Source: UBA1926 sp036732005
GTDB lineage: Bacteria; Planctomycetota; Phycisphaerae; Phycisphaerales; UBA1924
Direction of reading: 5' to 3'
Length of the DNA: 64,000 nt
Assembly: GCA_036732005.1 (NCBI GenBank)
Contig: DAINDF010000007.1
Span: 62,001-126,000 of the forward strand
The first letter of the stretch is position 1, and each line of letters begins with the position of its first letter. The notes under the pieces were generated by a model. That model was not told the origin of the DNA, did no database searches, and saw nothing but the letters and a program-made list of their open reading frames with translations. This document shows, piece by piece, positions 41,408-52,640 of the stretch. Position numbers and translations under genes: made by a program.

Positions 41408-42276
41408 CGTGCTGCGCTCCGCCCCGCCAGCCACCGCCACGCGCTGTAGAACTCGAACAGCGGCCAATCGTCCCGTGTGCGCACGATCTTCGATCCCGTG
41501 ACGGCGGAAGCCGTCCGCAGCACATCGGGCGGGCAGCGGAACTCGCGGAACCGCAGGTCCACCTCCGCGCCGGGGCAGGCCTCCCCAAGCAGCACCGCGA
41601 GGCGGTCCATCCGCTCCTGCCCCGAGCGCAGCCGCTCGTCGTCGCCCGCCTCGAACCGACGCCCGTCGAACCGGAACCGCCGGCCGTCGTGCAGTTGCAC
41701 CTCGACAACTTCCTCGACACGCATCGTGCCAGACCGCTTCCCACCCGGGGTGTCCATCGCCGTGAGCGCCACGGCGCCGAGGCCCCCGGCGATGGTCAGC
41801 CCCGTCCCCCATTGATCCTCGGTGTCGCGCGTGTCGAAGGTCACCCGGGTCGTCGCGATCGTGGCCCGGACCACCGCCCCGACCTCATTCGGATCGAACT
41901 CCACCGTCTCCCCCCCACCGCCGAGCCCCCCGCTCCCGCCGCGATCGAAGAGCCCCACCGCCAGGTGATCCGGCCGCGACCGGGGCCGGCCAACTCGCAC
42001 GCACCGGATCGCCGCGGGCAGGCCCTCCATGGCCGAACGCGAGGGCGCCGCGGCCCGGATGCCCCGGGCCCGCAGAACACGCACGACCTCCGGGGCGATC
42101 AAGGCGTCGATCAGGCACACCACCTGCGGCACACCACGCCGAGTTGCCTGTGTCGCGAGGTACGGATCAAGCCCCGCCGCCGCGACCAGCGCCTCAACAC
42201 AAGCCGCCCCGTCCGCCCCCTCGGGCCAGGCTAGCACGGACAGATACGCCCGGTCCTGACGATCGTTCCCGTCCAT
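41404..42276 (-). CDS. Hypothetical protein paired with the zinc-ribbon gene
   Basis: 290-residue protein with no clear signal peptide. An N-terminal domain (about 1-100) ends in 'RCVRVGRPRSRP', and the central part ('TIAGGLGAVALTAMDTPGG') is followed by a region with 'VEVQLHDGRRFRFDGRRFEAG' that looks like a beta-rich ligand or nucleic-acid-binding module. I recognise no family. Overlap with the next gene implies shared function. Confidence 0.68.
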   Translation of the reverse strand: MDGNDRQDRAYLSVLAWPEGADGAACVEALVAAAGLDPYLATQATRRGVPQVVCLIDALIAPEVVRVLRARGIRAAAPSRSAMEGLPAAIRCVRVGRPRSRPDHLAVGLFDRGGSGGLGGGGETVEFDPNEVGAVVRATIATTRVTFDTRDTEDQWGTGLTIAGGLGAVALTAMDTPGGKRSGTMRVEEVVEVQLHDGRRFRFDGRRFEAGDDERLRSGQERMDRLAVLLGEACPGAEVDLRFREFRCPPDVLRTASAVTGSKIVRTRDDWPLFEFYSAWRWLAGRSAAR

Positions 42277-42720
42277 CGCCGGAGTCTAACGAACCCCCTC
42301 CCCGGCTCAACCGCCATTCGAACGAGACGGGCCCGCCTCGGCCCCCGCCCCCTCGGCCCGCCCGGTTGACGACGCAGCGCGGCGCTGCGATCGCCAGCCC
42401 GGAGATCACCAGGCTTGCCCGCGCCGATTCACCCCGTCCTGGAGACACCCCCGGCTTCCGGAGCGGCCACACGAAGATCGCCTGGGCCCCCGTCAGCACC
42501 AGCAGCGCCCCCCCCCATCCAACCGGCGAAGGTGCCGGAGGTGACCAGGTCGAGATAATCCCCCGGGCGTCGGCCGCTCGCCGGCGATCGCGCCACCAGT
42601 CGCGTCCACGCCGGTCTGAGTGATGTACAGGAAGCCCTGCACGAGCCAGAGGAGGAAGCCTGGGCCAACCAGATCGCGAGGATGAGCATCCACCTCGGCA
42701 GCAACGGGATGCGGCGAGTC
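42210..42720 (-). pseudogene. Probable eroded membrane-protein gene
   Basis: No single open frame spans this stretch, but hydrophobic protein-like segments appear in succession across all three minus-strand frames: 'RWMLILAIWLAQ', 'GFLLWLVQGFLYITQTG', 'GDYLDLVTSGTFAGWMG', then 'LVLTGAQAIFVWPLRKPG' and 'ASLVISGLAIAA'. Joined by three frame changes they would make a roughly 120-residue protein with three membrane helices. This fits a frameshifted pseudogene just downstream of the rRNA unit, or sequencing indels. Boundaries are approximate. Confidence 0.5.
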
Positions 42721-42744
42721 TGAGGACCCACGACCCCAGTCCGT

Positions 42745-42775
42745 CCCGGTGCCCGGTGCCCGGTGCCCGGTGCCC
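42745..42775. repeat. Short tandem repeat (CCCGGTG)x4
   Basis: Four perfect tandem copies of CCCGGTG (42745-42772) plus CCC, immediately beyond the rRNA terminator. A typical slippage-prone microsatellite; no role assigned. Confidence 0.9.
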
Positions 42776-42817
42776 AAAAACGAAAAGGGCCCTCCCGGAT
42801 TTTGCCCGAGAAGGCCC
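42776..42817 (-). terminator. Intrinsic terminator of the rRNA unit
   Basis: On the minus strand a 12-bp stem (42806-42817 pairing with 42787-42798, including G-U pairs) with a 7-nt loop is followed by TTTTCGTTTTT (42776-42786). It begins 3 nt after the 5S rRNA 3' end and is a textbook intrinsic terminator. Confidence 0.9.
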
Positions 42818-42819
42818 AA

Positions 42820-42930
<111 letters not shown>

Positions 42931-43130
42931 CCACGCTCGAACATTCTCATGTCCGGCGCAGGTCCGGCCCACAGGGGGCCGGGCCGGTATCGACGGGCAA
43001 TCCACCGCGAGCACGCCCAAGGGGCGCGGTCGCAACGGCTATGTGAGTGACTCGCAGCGCCGTTCCGTGAATCGGGGTCGGCCCGGGTGTTGAAACCGGA
43101 CCGCCATCGACTCGCGGCGGCTGGTAGGGG

Positions 43131-45841
<2,711 letters not shown>

Positions 45842-46157
45842 CTCCTACCTGACGCCGAGAACCGATCCGCTCTCGCGGAACGACCCACGAATCAGACAGA
45901 AGCAACAGCACCCGCCCCGGACCGCATCAATGCCCCTTCGAGTTTTCAGGGGAGATCGGGGGTGTCACGGCGAACCGTTCACCCCGTCCGGGACGAGCGA
46001 CCGGCGAGCCCCTCACAGGACTCCCGGCACCAGCTCATAACGCTACGAGATACTCACATACTTCAGCCCCGCCTCACAAGACGGTTCGACCCCGGCCGAC
46101 GACTCAACAAGCCGACCGAGATCAAGGCGGGGCTCAACATTGCCCGTCGATATCCGG

Positions 46158-46170
46158 TTGTCAAAGAGCC
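46158..46170 (-). promoter_or_regulatory. boxA-like antitermination site in the 23S leader
   Basis: The minus strand reads GGCTCTTTGACAA, very close to the rRNA boxA consensus (TGCTCTTTAACA) bound by NusB/NusE. It sits in a leader between the promoter at 46265-46292 and the 23S 5' end. The 501 nt from 45842 to 46342 carry no gene; besides these signals I see nothing else in it. Confidence 0.55.
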
Positions 46171-46264
46171 CGGAATCCGCCGGATCAACCGGCTTCTTCC
46201 ACCCCGCTTCCGCGGGTTTGCCTCGCCCGGCCCGGCTTTCGCCGCTCCGTTTAGAGGCGGGGGG

Positions 46265-46292
46265 ATGCTAGGCGCGATCAGTCGTTCGTCAA
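46265..46292 (-). promoter_or_regulatory. Candidate rRNA promoter (23S-5S)
   Basis: On the minus strand TTGACG (46287-46292), a 16-nt spacer and TAGCAT (46265-46270) form a sigma-70-like promoter. Transcription would start about 415 nt before the 23S 5' end and pass the boxA-like site. The layout is the same as the promoter proposed for ileS. Confidence 0.5.
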
Positions 46293-46342
46293 TCGCACCC
46301 GCATCGTTTTTTCATCTCGCTGACCCGATCAAAACCCTCCAG

Positions 46343-47773
46343 TCAGGGAATGTACGCCGAATCGGGCTCACGCAACTCCCCTGTTTCGGCGAGATCAGCC
46401 GACCGCTCAACCATCGCGTACTCGGGCATCTCCCGGTCCCGGTCGGGCCGCCGGGCCACGATCCCCGACAGCCGGTCGAAGAACAGCACCTCGAAGGTCC
46501 GCCTCGCCTGCGCACCCGCCAGGTCCGCCGACGACACCACCGGGTACTCCGCCACATCCAGCATCACCGCGTCCACCGTCAGCGGCATCCGGGTCGGCAC
46601 CATGGTCAACCAGGGCCGTTCCACCGGCTTCTCGTCGGCCGGCGCCGCCCCGAGGGGCGGCTGCCCGGGGCGGTCCTCCGGGCGGTTCCGCTCGGCGAAG
46701 TACCGCTCGAGGTCACCCGCCTTGACCGCCCGCGTCTGGAAGAGCGGCAGGTCGTCGGGCAGGCGGAACTCGCCCTGCACCGCATCGCCGGGCTCCAGCG
46801 TGACCGTGTGCTTGCGGTAGTACCCGTAGTACATCCGGTACACCTCCGCCGTGGCCGACGAACTCTGCTGGTTCAGCACCCCCTCTTCCCGGGCGGAGGT
46901 CACGAAGAAGTAGCTCTCCCGCCCCACGAACACCGGGTCGGACCACGCCGACCAGGGGCTCCGGACCAGCGGCCGCTTCGCCTCGTCGATCAGCTCCGCG
47001 TCCTCCGAGCCCAGCGACTTCTCCCGACCGAACAGCGGATTGTTCACCCCGTACCGGATCCGGTACCGGTACACCGCCCCGGGCTCGGCCGTCAGGTCGT
47101 GCGACCACACCTGGTACGACTCCTGCTCGAGCAACGGGCCCACCGACTCGGCCTTGGGCGTGCGCACCCCCCGGGGGGAGGGACGACCCGTTGTCCTGGG
47201 GTCATCGTCCACCGAGGAACCGGGGCCGCCGCCGAAGATCACCACCTGCCCGGCGCCCGAGGGCGGCGCCCCACGCCCCGGGGCGGTCGGCCTGGGCGTC
47301 CGGGGCGTCCGCCCCTGGGCGCCGGCCGCGCCCGCGTCCAGCTCGTCCAACTTGTCCAGAAGCGTGTCAATCTCGCTCTGCTTCTCTTCGATCCGCTTGT
47401 TCAGGGCCTCGACGCGCCGCTCCACCGGGTCGGCCCGCTGCGTCCGCGGGCGAGAACTCGACCCGCCGCCGCCGGGACCACCACCGATGATCAGGCTCCC
47501 CGTGTTGCGGCTGCCGCTCGAGCTCGACGGGTCGGTCTGCGGGCGGTTGCGCTGCTGGTCCTGCACCTGGGCGATCTGTTCCTGAATCTCCGTGATCTCC
47601 CGCTCCAGCCGCTCGATGCGCCCCTCGGTCTCCAGGCGGGTCTGCCGCTCGCCCGCCTTGCTGGGCGCGACCCACTCCACCCCCGCGATCGTGGGAAGGA
47701 ACTGGGGCTGCGCCACCAGGCTCGGGTCATCCTGGGCCATGCCCGCCATCGCGAGCAGGTCCGACGGCTTCAC
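46343..47773 (-). CDS. C-terminal part of a split pilus-assembly-operon protein
   Basis: 476 residues from GTG 47773. An N-terminal coiled-coil region (about 45-75, 'RIERLEREITEIQEQIAQVQ') and a second one (about 118-147) are separated by Gly/Ser/Pro-rich linkers; the C-terminal half is beta-rich ('GAVYRYRIRYGVNNPLFG', 'YWFV'-type strands) and may be an Ig-like or fibronectin-type domain. It has no signal peptide of its own. The frame is the same as that of 47852-48547 and stays open for 16 more codons upstream of the GTG, so it may be the second half of one larger protein whose first half is that gene. GGGAG about 6 nt before the GTG could also allow separate translation. Confidence 0.72.
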   Translation of the reverse strand: MKPSDLLAMAGMAQDDPSLVAQPQFLPTIAGVEWVAPSKAGERQTRLETEGRIERLEREITEIQEQIAQVQDQQRNRPQTDPSSSSGSRNTGSLIIGGGPGGGGSSSRPRTQRADPVERRVEALNKRIEEKQSEIDTLLDKLDELDAGAAGAQGRTPRTPRPTAPGRGAPPSGAGQVVIFGGGPGSSVDDDPRTTGRPSPRGVRTPKAESVGPLLEQESYQVWSHDLTAEPGAVYRYRIRYGVNNPLFGREKSLGSEDAELIDEAKRPLVRSPWSAWSDPVFVGRESYFFVTSAREEGVLNQQSSSATAEVYRMYYGYYRKHTVTLEPGDAVQGEFRLPDDLPLFQTRAVKAGDLERYFAERNRPEDRPGQPPLGAAPADEKPVERPWLTMVPTRMPLTVDAVMLDVAEYPVVSSADLAGAQARRTFEVLFFDRLSGIVARRPDRDREMPEYAMVERSADLAETGELREPDSAYIP

Positions 47774-47821
47774 CGTCTCCCACGAGACCGTTTCCGTCTG
47801 CGCCGCGCCCTCGTTGAGCTC

Positions 47822-47854
47822 TTAGAGTTATGATTGGGAGAACAGGTACTACTA
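47822..47854 (-). other. 33-nt AT-rich segment with four in-frame stops
   Basis: Eleven codons containing TAG, TAG, TAA and TAA lie between two reading frames that are in the same phase. The segment is about 36% GC (12 of 33 bases), far below its surroundings, and ends the first frame while the second becomes open straight after it. It looks like an insertion or replacement, or an assembly artefact. Confidence 0.65.
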
Positions 47855-48547
47855 CACCGCCTCGGGCTCGCCCCACGATCCGTCGGGAAGCCGAGCCTGC
47901 CGCTCCAGCTCCACCGCGAGCACCTCGATCCGGCCCTGCCCGCCCGACGACCACCAATGCGACGGGATCGAGCGAGCTCCCTCCGCGGCCGTCCGCAGAA
48001 GCACTTCGATCTCCTTCCCGTTGATCACCGTCTCAACCGAGACCGTCACCTTGTCCATCGGCTGCTGATCGGGCAGGTAGGGGTCCAGCGCCGGCGTCGC
48101 CGCGGCGAAGAACGGGTCCACCGTCGACCACTGCGAGCCCGCGAGCACCCGCCCGGGCGCCGGCAGCGAGAGCGGGGTCACCGGGCCGTCCAGCGCCTCG
48201 ACCTCCGTGAACTCCAATTCGAACGGCTTGCCCAGCGCGACCGAGGCCATCCGCTCGGCATGCAGGAGTGGCTCCGTGAAGGCGGACTCGAACCGGCTCG
48301 CCAACTCCGGCGTCTCCACCGCGGGCAACTCGGGCGAAGGGTCGATCATCTGCCCGAGGATCCCCCCGGCCTTGTCACCCAACCGGGTCAGCACCCGGTC
48401 CGGCGGGACCTTCTGCCCCTCGTAGTCCACCTCGTTGGGCGAGACCAGGAACTGCAACGCCACAACGCCCAGGAACACCACGCCCACCAGACCGAGCACG
48501 ATCTTCTCGACATGCTGCTCGATCGGATTGATTCCCTTGAGTCTCAT
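47852..48547 (-). CDS. N-terminal part of a split pilus-assembly-operon protein
   Basis: 231 residues: a cytoplasmic N-terminus 'MRLKGINPIEQHVEKIV', one membrane helix (about 17-37) and a periplasmic region with 'KPFELEFTEVEALDGPV' and 'VTVSVETVINGKEIEVLL'. It follows the PilO-position gene by 27 nt and has AAGGAA upstream of ATG 48547. It ends in two consecutive TAG codons at the AT-rich interruption, and its frame continues into the next gene. A single-pass membrane protein with a long periplasmic domain would suit a PilP/PilO-like alignment subunit, but sequence similarity is not apparent. Confidence 0.75.
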   Translation of the reverse strand: MRLKGINPIEQHVEKIVLGLVGVVFLGVVALQFLVSPNEVDYEGQKVPPDRVLTRLGDKAGGILGQMIDPSPELPAVETPELASRFESAFTEPLLHAERMASVALGKPFELEFTEVEALDGPVTPLSLPAPGRVLAGSQWSTVDPFFAAATPALDPYLPDQQPMDKVTVSVETVINGKEIEVLLRTAAEGARSIPSHWWSSGGQGRIEVLAVELERQARLPDGSWGEPEAV

Positions 48548-48574
48548 GACCCCGTTCCTTTCCGCCCGGCCCGA

Positions 48575-49963
48575 TCACGGCGCCGCGGGCTCCTCCGCCG
48601 CCGGACGCTCGATCCCCCACGCCGCCGCCAACCGGTCCGTCGCGACATCCGCGAGCCAGAAATGCAGCCACGCCGATTCGACCTCGATCTCCGCCCGGAC
48701 CACATGGTCCGGGCCGTAGGCGTACCCCGCTTCGAGGTCCGCCCACCGATCCACATCGCTCAGCTTCACCCCGATCGTCGTCATGAAGTTCGTCCGGCTG
48801 ATCGCGTCGAGCACCCGCGTCAACTCGTCGCTCGCCGCCACGACCGTCAGCGTCGCCCGACGGATTGAGTACACCCCGTTCTTGTCGCCCGGACGACGGC
48901 CTGTGTGCGACGCGTCGCCCGCGTCCGCGGTCGGCGCCGCGGCGAACGCCGGGGCCCGGGCCGGGGCCCGGCCGCCCGGCCGACCCATCCCGCCCATCGG
49001 CATACCCGGGTCCATCCCGGGGTCACCCGAGGAGGCCCCCGCCTCCTCGGCCGGCAGTTCGATCTTGTCGAGCCGAATCGCCACGATCCGCTTCACCGGC
49101 GAACGCGGCACCTCGGTCAGCAGCCCGTCCTCCGTCGTGTTCGCCAGCCGCACGGCGCGGAGCAGGTCCTCGACGAACCAGTAGTCCAACTGCCAGATGA
49201 ACGCCTCGGACGCCGTCAGCAGCCCGCCCGGGACCTCCTCGAGGATCACCGAGTCCGTCGCGGGGTTCGCGCCACGCAGCGCCGCCACCGACCCGTACAC
49301 GCTGATCTCCTCGGCCCGGCGCGCGTACACGCCGAGACGCTGGCCCTTCATCCGCTCGTCCAGCGCCGCCTTCTCCTCGGCGGTCATCGCGTTCACATTC
49401 CCGCCCGACCGATCGATCTCCGACCGGTACGCGTCCACCACGCGCCGCGCCACATCCGCCGCCTCGAGCGGCTCGCCCGCGTTGATCCCCCGGAACAGCC
49501 CCTCGTACACCGACGGACGCCCCTCCGTTCCCACGATCAGCTCCGCCATCTGCTTGGCCAGCCGACGCTCCTCACGGTCGTCCGACGCCGCCGGGAACAA
49601 CCCCGGCACGAGCACCTCGCGGTTCTCCTTCTTGTTGAACCGCACCGCCCGTGTCACGACCTCCTCGATCATCGCCTGCCGCTCGGCACGCTTCTGCTCG
49701 TAGTACGCCGTGATCGCCGCGTTCGGCGGACGCGACTCCGTCACCGGCTGCTCGCCCTGCTCGATCGGCGGGAGCGTGTAGGTCACCTTCGACGCCCCGT
49801 CGATCGCCCGCTTCTTGCTCGAGAGCGTCTCCTCCGCCGCCGCCTTGATCTTCCCGTTCCAGATCGAAGAGCCCACGAAACCCGCCGGCGGCAGGATCAG
49901 GATCAACACCCCGAACACCACGATCAGGATGTTCGACTTCAGCCACGAAAGCACCCCGCTCAT
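48575..49963 (-). CDS. Membrane-anchored protein of the pilus/secretion operon (PilO-like position)
   Basis: 462 residues: a membrane helix at 11-33 ('NILIVVFGVLILILPPAGFVG'), then a long periplasmic region with helical segments ('AAITAYYEQKRAERQAMIEEVV') and a C-terminal domain ('VYSIRRATLTVVAASDELTRVLDAISRTNFM') whose strand-helix pattern resembles the ferredoxin-like fold of PilO or GspM. A low-complexity Gly/Pro/Met linker (about 320-355) divides it. It is translationally coupled to pilM (ATGA), supporting a role in the inner-membrane alignment complex of a type IV pilus or type II secretion system. Confidence 0.75.
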   Translation of the reverse strand: MSGVLSWLKSNILIVVFGVLILILPPAGFVGSSIWNGKIKAAAEETLSSKKRAIDGASKVTYTLPPIEQGEQPVTESRPPNAAITAYYEQKRAERQAMIEEVVTRAVRFNKKENREVLVPGLFPAASDDREERRLAKQMAELIVGTEGRPSVYEGLFRGINAGEPLEAADVARRVVDAYRSEIDRSGGNVNAMTAEEKAALDERMKGQRLGVYARRAEEISVYGSVAALRGANPATDSVILEEVPGGLLTASEAFIWQLDYWFVEDLLRAVRLANTTEDGLLTEVPRSPVKRIVAIRLDKIELPAEEAGASSGDPGMDPGMPMGGMGRPGGRAPARAPAFAAAPTADAGDASHTGRRPGDKNGVYSIRRATLTVVAASDELTRVLDAISRTNFMTTIGVKLSDVDRWADLEAGYAYGPDHVVRAEIEVESAWLHFWLADVATDRLAAAWGIERPAAEEPAAP

Positions 49964-52134
49964 GAATCACCCCCTTCGCCCCCGACCGCCGAAGGCTTGT
50001 CGAGCACGAGCGTGAACACCACCCGGTACGCCTTCTCGCCCCCCTCGTCGCTCGCCTGCCCACGCACCACCGGCGCCGGGGCCACGCTCGCGGGAGGCTT
50101 GATCGCCGCGATCTTCTCCATCTCCGCGATCAACGCCTGCGGGTCGTCCGAACGCGGATCGAGCCCGGCCGCTCGCGGCGGCGCCTGTCCCGTCGGCCCC
50201 CCGATCACCAGCAGCCCGCCCCCGCCCCCGCCCCCCGCGGGGTATCCCCGGGGCGTCCGCATCCCGCCCCGCGACGACCCGCCCGAGGTGTCCGAGGACG
50301 GCACCGGGGGCGGCACCGTTGTCTCGGTGTACACCTCGGTGTCCACCGTCTTCAACGCCACCACATACGGCGCGTCCGCCCTCGCCGCGTGCTCCCGCAG
50401 CCACTGCACCACCGCGATCGCGACCTCCTCGGGGTCCTCGTGCTCGGTCGCCACATCGATCGAGACATTCACGCGACGCCTGGTCTCCAGATCGATCTCC
50501 TCCCCGTTCCAGACCATCTTCTTCGGGAAGTCGGCCGCCGAGGCCCCGCGACGCGGCGCCGGCACACCCGGCGCGAAGGTCGGCGCCACGATCATGAGCG
50601 AGGACATCCCCGTCGACTCTTCCTCGTCGGGTGAAGACCTCGCCCGGCTCCGCCCCCCAGAGTCGTCGTCCTTCGCCGAACCCTTGGGAGCCTCGTAGGT
50701 CGTGTCCAGCGAGGCGATCCGCAGACCCTCGGGCCTCGCCCCGAACAACTCCGACCCGCGCACATCCTCCAGCAGCAGACCCATGTCGTTGAGCAGCGAC
50801 GCGTACACACCGCGGTCGGCCAGCAGCCCGATCAGGCTCGACGCCGTCGTGTCCCCCTCGGCGTTGCCCAGCACGCCCGCCGCCTCCGCGTCCGCCTTGA
50901 GCTTCTTCCCCTCGTTGACCACGCGCTGGATCTCCGAGGGCTCCGTCGCCGCATCCACCGCCGTCGTGTCGAGCAGCGGACGGACGAAGAACGCCGCCGT
51001 CGCCGCCGCCGCCATCCCCGCGGCCGCCCCGAACCAGACCCGCTTGCGCCGCCACATCGCGTCGCGGACGACCTTCACCGGCATCACATTCGCCTGCAGC
51101 GTCGCGAACCCGAGCCCCTGCAACGCGAGCCCGTACGCCGTCGCGAGATTCAGCGACGCCTCGTTGAACTCCGCCTCCCGACCCTCCGGCGCCCTCAGCC
51201 GCTTGAACTCCTCGATCCGGTAGATATCCAGATGCAGCTGCTGCTTGAGGTACTTGCGCAGCCCCGGAAGGCGGAAGGTGCTTCCCACGCCGATCAGACG
51301 CTTCAGATCCGCCCCCGCGTGCACGCTCTGGTAGTACCCGATCGAACGCTGCACCTCCTGCACCAGGTCCGTGAACACCGGACGCATCGCCTGGAACACA
51401 TGCCGCGCGTGCTTGGTCTGCTCGGCCTCACGCTTGAGCCGCTCCGCCTTCGAATAGGTCAGCTTGAACGCCGTCACCAGCGCATCCGTGAACTGGTGCC
51501 CGCCCAAGGGGAAGGTCCGCACCCAGACCCGACCCGCCTCCGCGATAATCAGGTCCGTCGCCACCGTGCCCACATCGAGGATGATCGTCCCGGGCGTCTG
51601 CTCCGTGAACTGGAGGTCGTACGCCAGCGCGTTGTACGCCGCGACGGGGCTCAGCGTCGCGATGTCGGGCGTCAACCCCACATCGCCCAACTGCGCGAGC
51701 AGCTCCATGATCCGAGGCCGCGTCACCGCGAAGATCCCCACCTCCACATCGGGCGAGTCGGGGCTCACGAAGGTCTGGTAGTCCCACTCCACCTCTTCCA
51801 GCGGGAACGGGATCTGCTGCACCGCCTCGAACTTCACGATGTCCGGGACCTTCTTGGGCTCCACCGGCGGGAGCTTCGCGAACCGCGCGAAGGACTGATG
51901 CCCCGGCACGCTCACCGCCAGCGACGCCCCGCTCAGATCGAACTGGTTCGACAACGCGCCCAGCGCGATCCGCACCGCGTCCGCCGTGTCCAACTCGGGC
52001 GTCGAGAGCACCTTCGGGTGGTTCAACACCCCGAACTCGAGCACCCGCACCGAGTCGCCGTCCGACTCCAGCTTCAACGCCTTGACCGCCCCCGAGCCGA
52101 TCTCGACGCCCCAGCAGACATTTGATGCCGCCAT
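49960..52134 (-). CDS. pilM: PilM-like pilus assembly ATPase-fold protein with C-terminal membrane extension
   Basis: 724 residues. The first 340 form the actin-like PilM domain: 'WGVEIGSGAVKALKL', 'VPDIVKFEAVQQIPFPLEEVEWDY', 'GTIILDVGTVATDLIIAE' and 'LIGVGSTFRLPGL'. A membrane helix follows (about 367-388), then a periplasmic part with coiled coil and a Gly-rich tail. In other bacteria PilM (cytoplasmic) binds the N-terminus of PilN; here a PilN-like membrane segment seems fused to it. It is the first gene of a minus-strand operon and should organise pseudopilin assembly. AAAGGA precedes the ATG. Confidence 0.88.
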   Translation of the reverse strand: MAASNVCWGVEIGSGAVKALKLESDGDSVRVLEFGVLNHPKVLSTPELDTADAVRIALGALSNQFDLSGASLAVSVPGHQSFARFAKLPPVEPKKVPDIVKFEAVQQIPFPLEEVEWDYQTFVSPDSPDVEVGIFAVTRPRIMELLAQLGDVGLTPDIATLSPVAAYNALAYDLQFTEQTPGTIILDVGTVATDLIIAEAGRVWVRTFPLGGHQFTDALVTAFKLTYSKAERLKREAEQTKHARHVFQAMRPVFTDLVQEVQRSIGYYQSVHAGADLKRLIGVGSTFRLPGLRKYLKQQLHLDIYRIEEFKRLRAPEGREAEFNEASLNLATAYGLALQGLGFATLQANVMPVKVVRDAMWRRKRVWFGAAAGMAAAATAAFFVRPLLDTTAVDAATEPSEIQRVVNEGKKLKADAEAAGVLGNAEGDTTASSLIGLLADRGVYASLLNDMGLLLEDVRGSELFGARPEGLRIASLDTTYEAPKGSAKDDDSGGRSRARSSPDEEESTGMSSLMIVAPTFAPGVPAPRRGASAADFPKKMVWNGEEIDLETRRRVNVSIDVATEHEDPEEVAIAVVQWLREHAARADAPYVVALKTVDTEVYTETTVPPPVPSSDTSGGSSRGGMRTPRGYPAGGGGGGGLLVIGGPTGQAPPRAAGLDPRSDDPQALIAEMEKIAAIKPPASVAPAPVVRGQASDEGGEKAYRVVFTLVLDKPSAVGGEGGDS

Positions 52135-52313
52135 CCGTCGTCCTTTCCAAGCCCCGGGCCGTTCACCCGACCGGGACCTCGTTCCGCTTCACCCGCCCCC
52201 CGCCGGCCGAGTCCCGGGCCCGGCCTCCATCTCTCCATTCTTCCGTCTCTCATCGGCGTTGGGATGCCGCCCACCCCCGCCCGTGACACGCCCGTGACAA
52301 CCCGCCCCGCCCC

Positions 52314-52628
52314 CTACGCCCCATCCCCCCGCCGCTCGAGCGCCTCGGCCCCCCAGGCCCCGAGCGGCGCGAGCACCCCCACCAACGCCACCACCCACCA
52401 GCGTTCGAGCGGAATCCCGATCGGCGCCCAAATCCCGGGCGGCACCGACCAGATCCCCAGGTGATACCCCAGAAAGCAGATCGTCAACGCCAGCGTCAGC
52501 CGCGTCGCGGCCGAGGGGTCGGGCAGACCATCCCCCCGGATCGAGCGGCGGGAAAGCCAGAGCAGCCAAACCCCGCAGGCCACCACCGCCACCCCGCCCG
52601 CGATCCCGAGCCCGTGCCAGATACCCAA
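52314..52628 (-). CDS. Small polytopic membrane protein
   Basis: 104 residues with three hydrophobic segments (about 5-26, 44-62, 74-94). It seems to start at TTG 52628, 13 nt after the Memo-family gene on the same strand and preceded by ACGGGGG. No family recognised. Confidence 0.6.
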   Translation of the reverse strand: MGIWHGLGIAGGVAVVACGVWLLWLSRRSIRGDGLPDPSAATRLTLALTICFLGYHLGIWSVPPGIWAPIGIPLERWWVVALVGVLAPLGAWGAEALERRGDGA

Positions 52629-52640
52629 ACGCAGCCCCCG

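Noticed and set aside
42745..42775. Tandem CCCGGTG units considered as a CRISPR or attachment site
   Set aside because: Units are 7 nt with no spacers and no cas or integrase genes; a simple microsatellite fits.
42931..43130. Possible tRNA in the 23S-5S spacer
   Set aside because: No cloverleaf or T-loop consensus could be seen on either strand.
45842..46342. Search for a 16S rRNA 3' end upstream of the 23S gene
   Set aside because: No anti-Shine-Dalgarno or helix 45 sequence; a protein-coding operon ends just upstream, so the 16S gene is not linked here.
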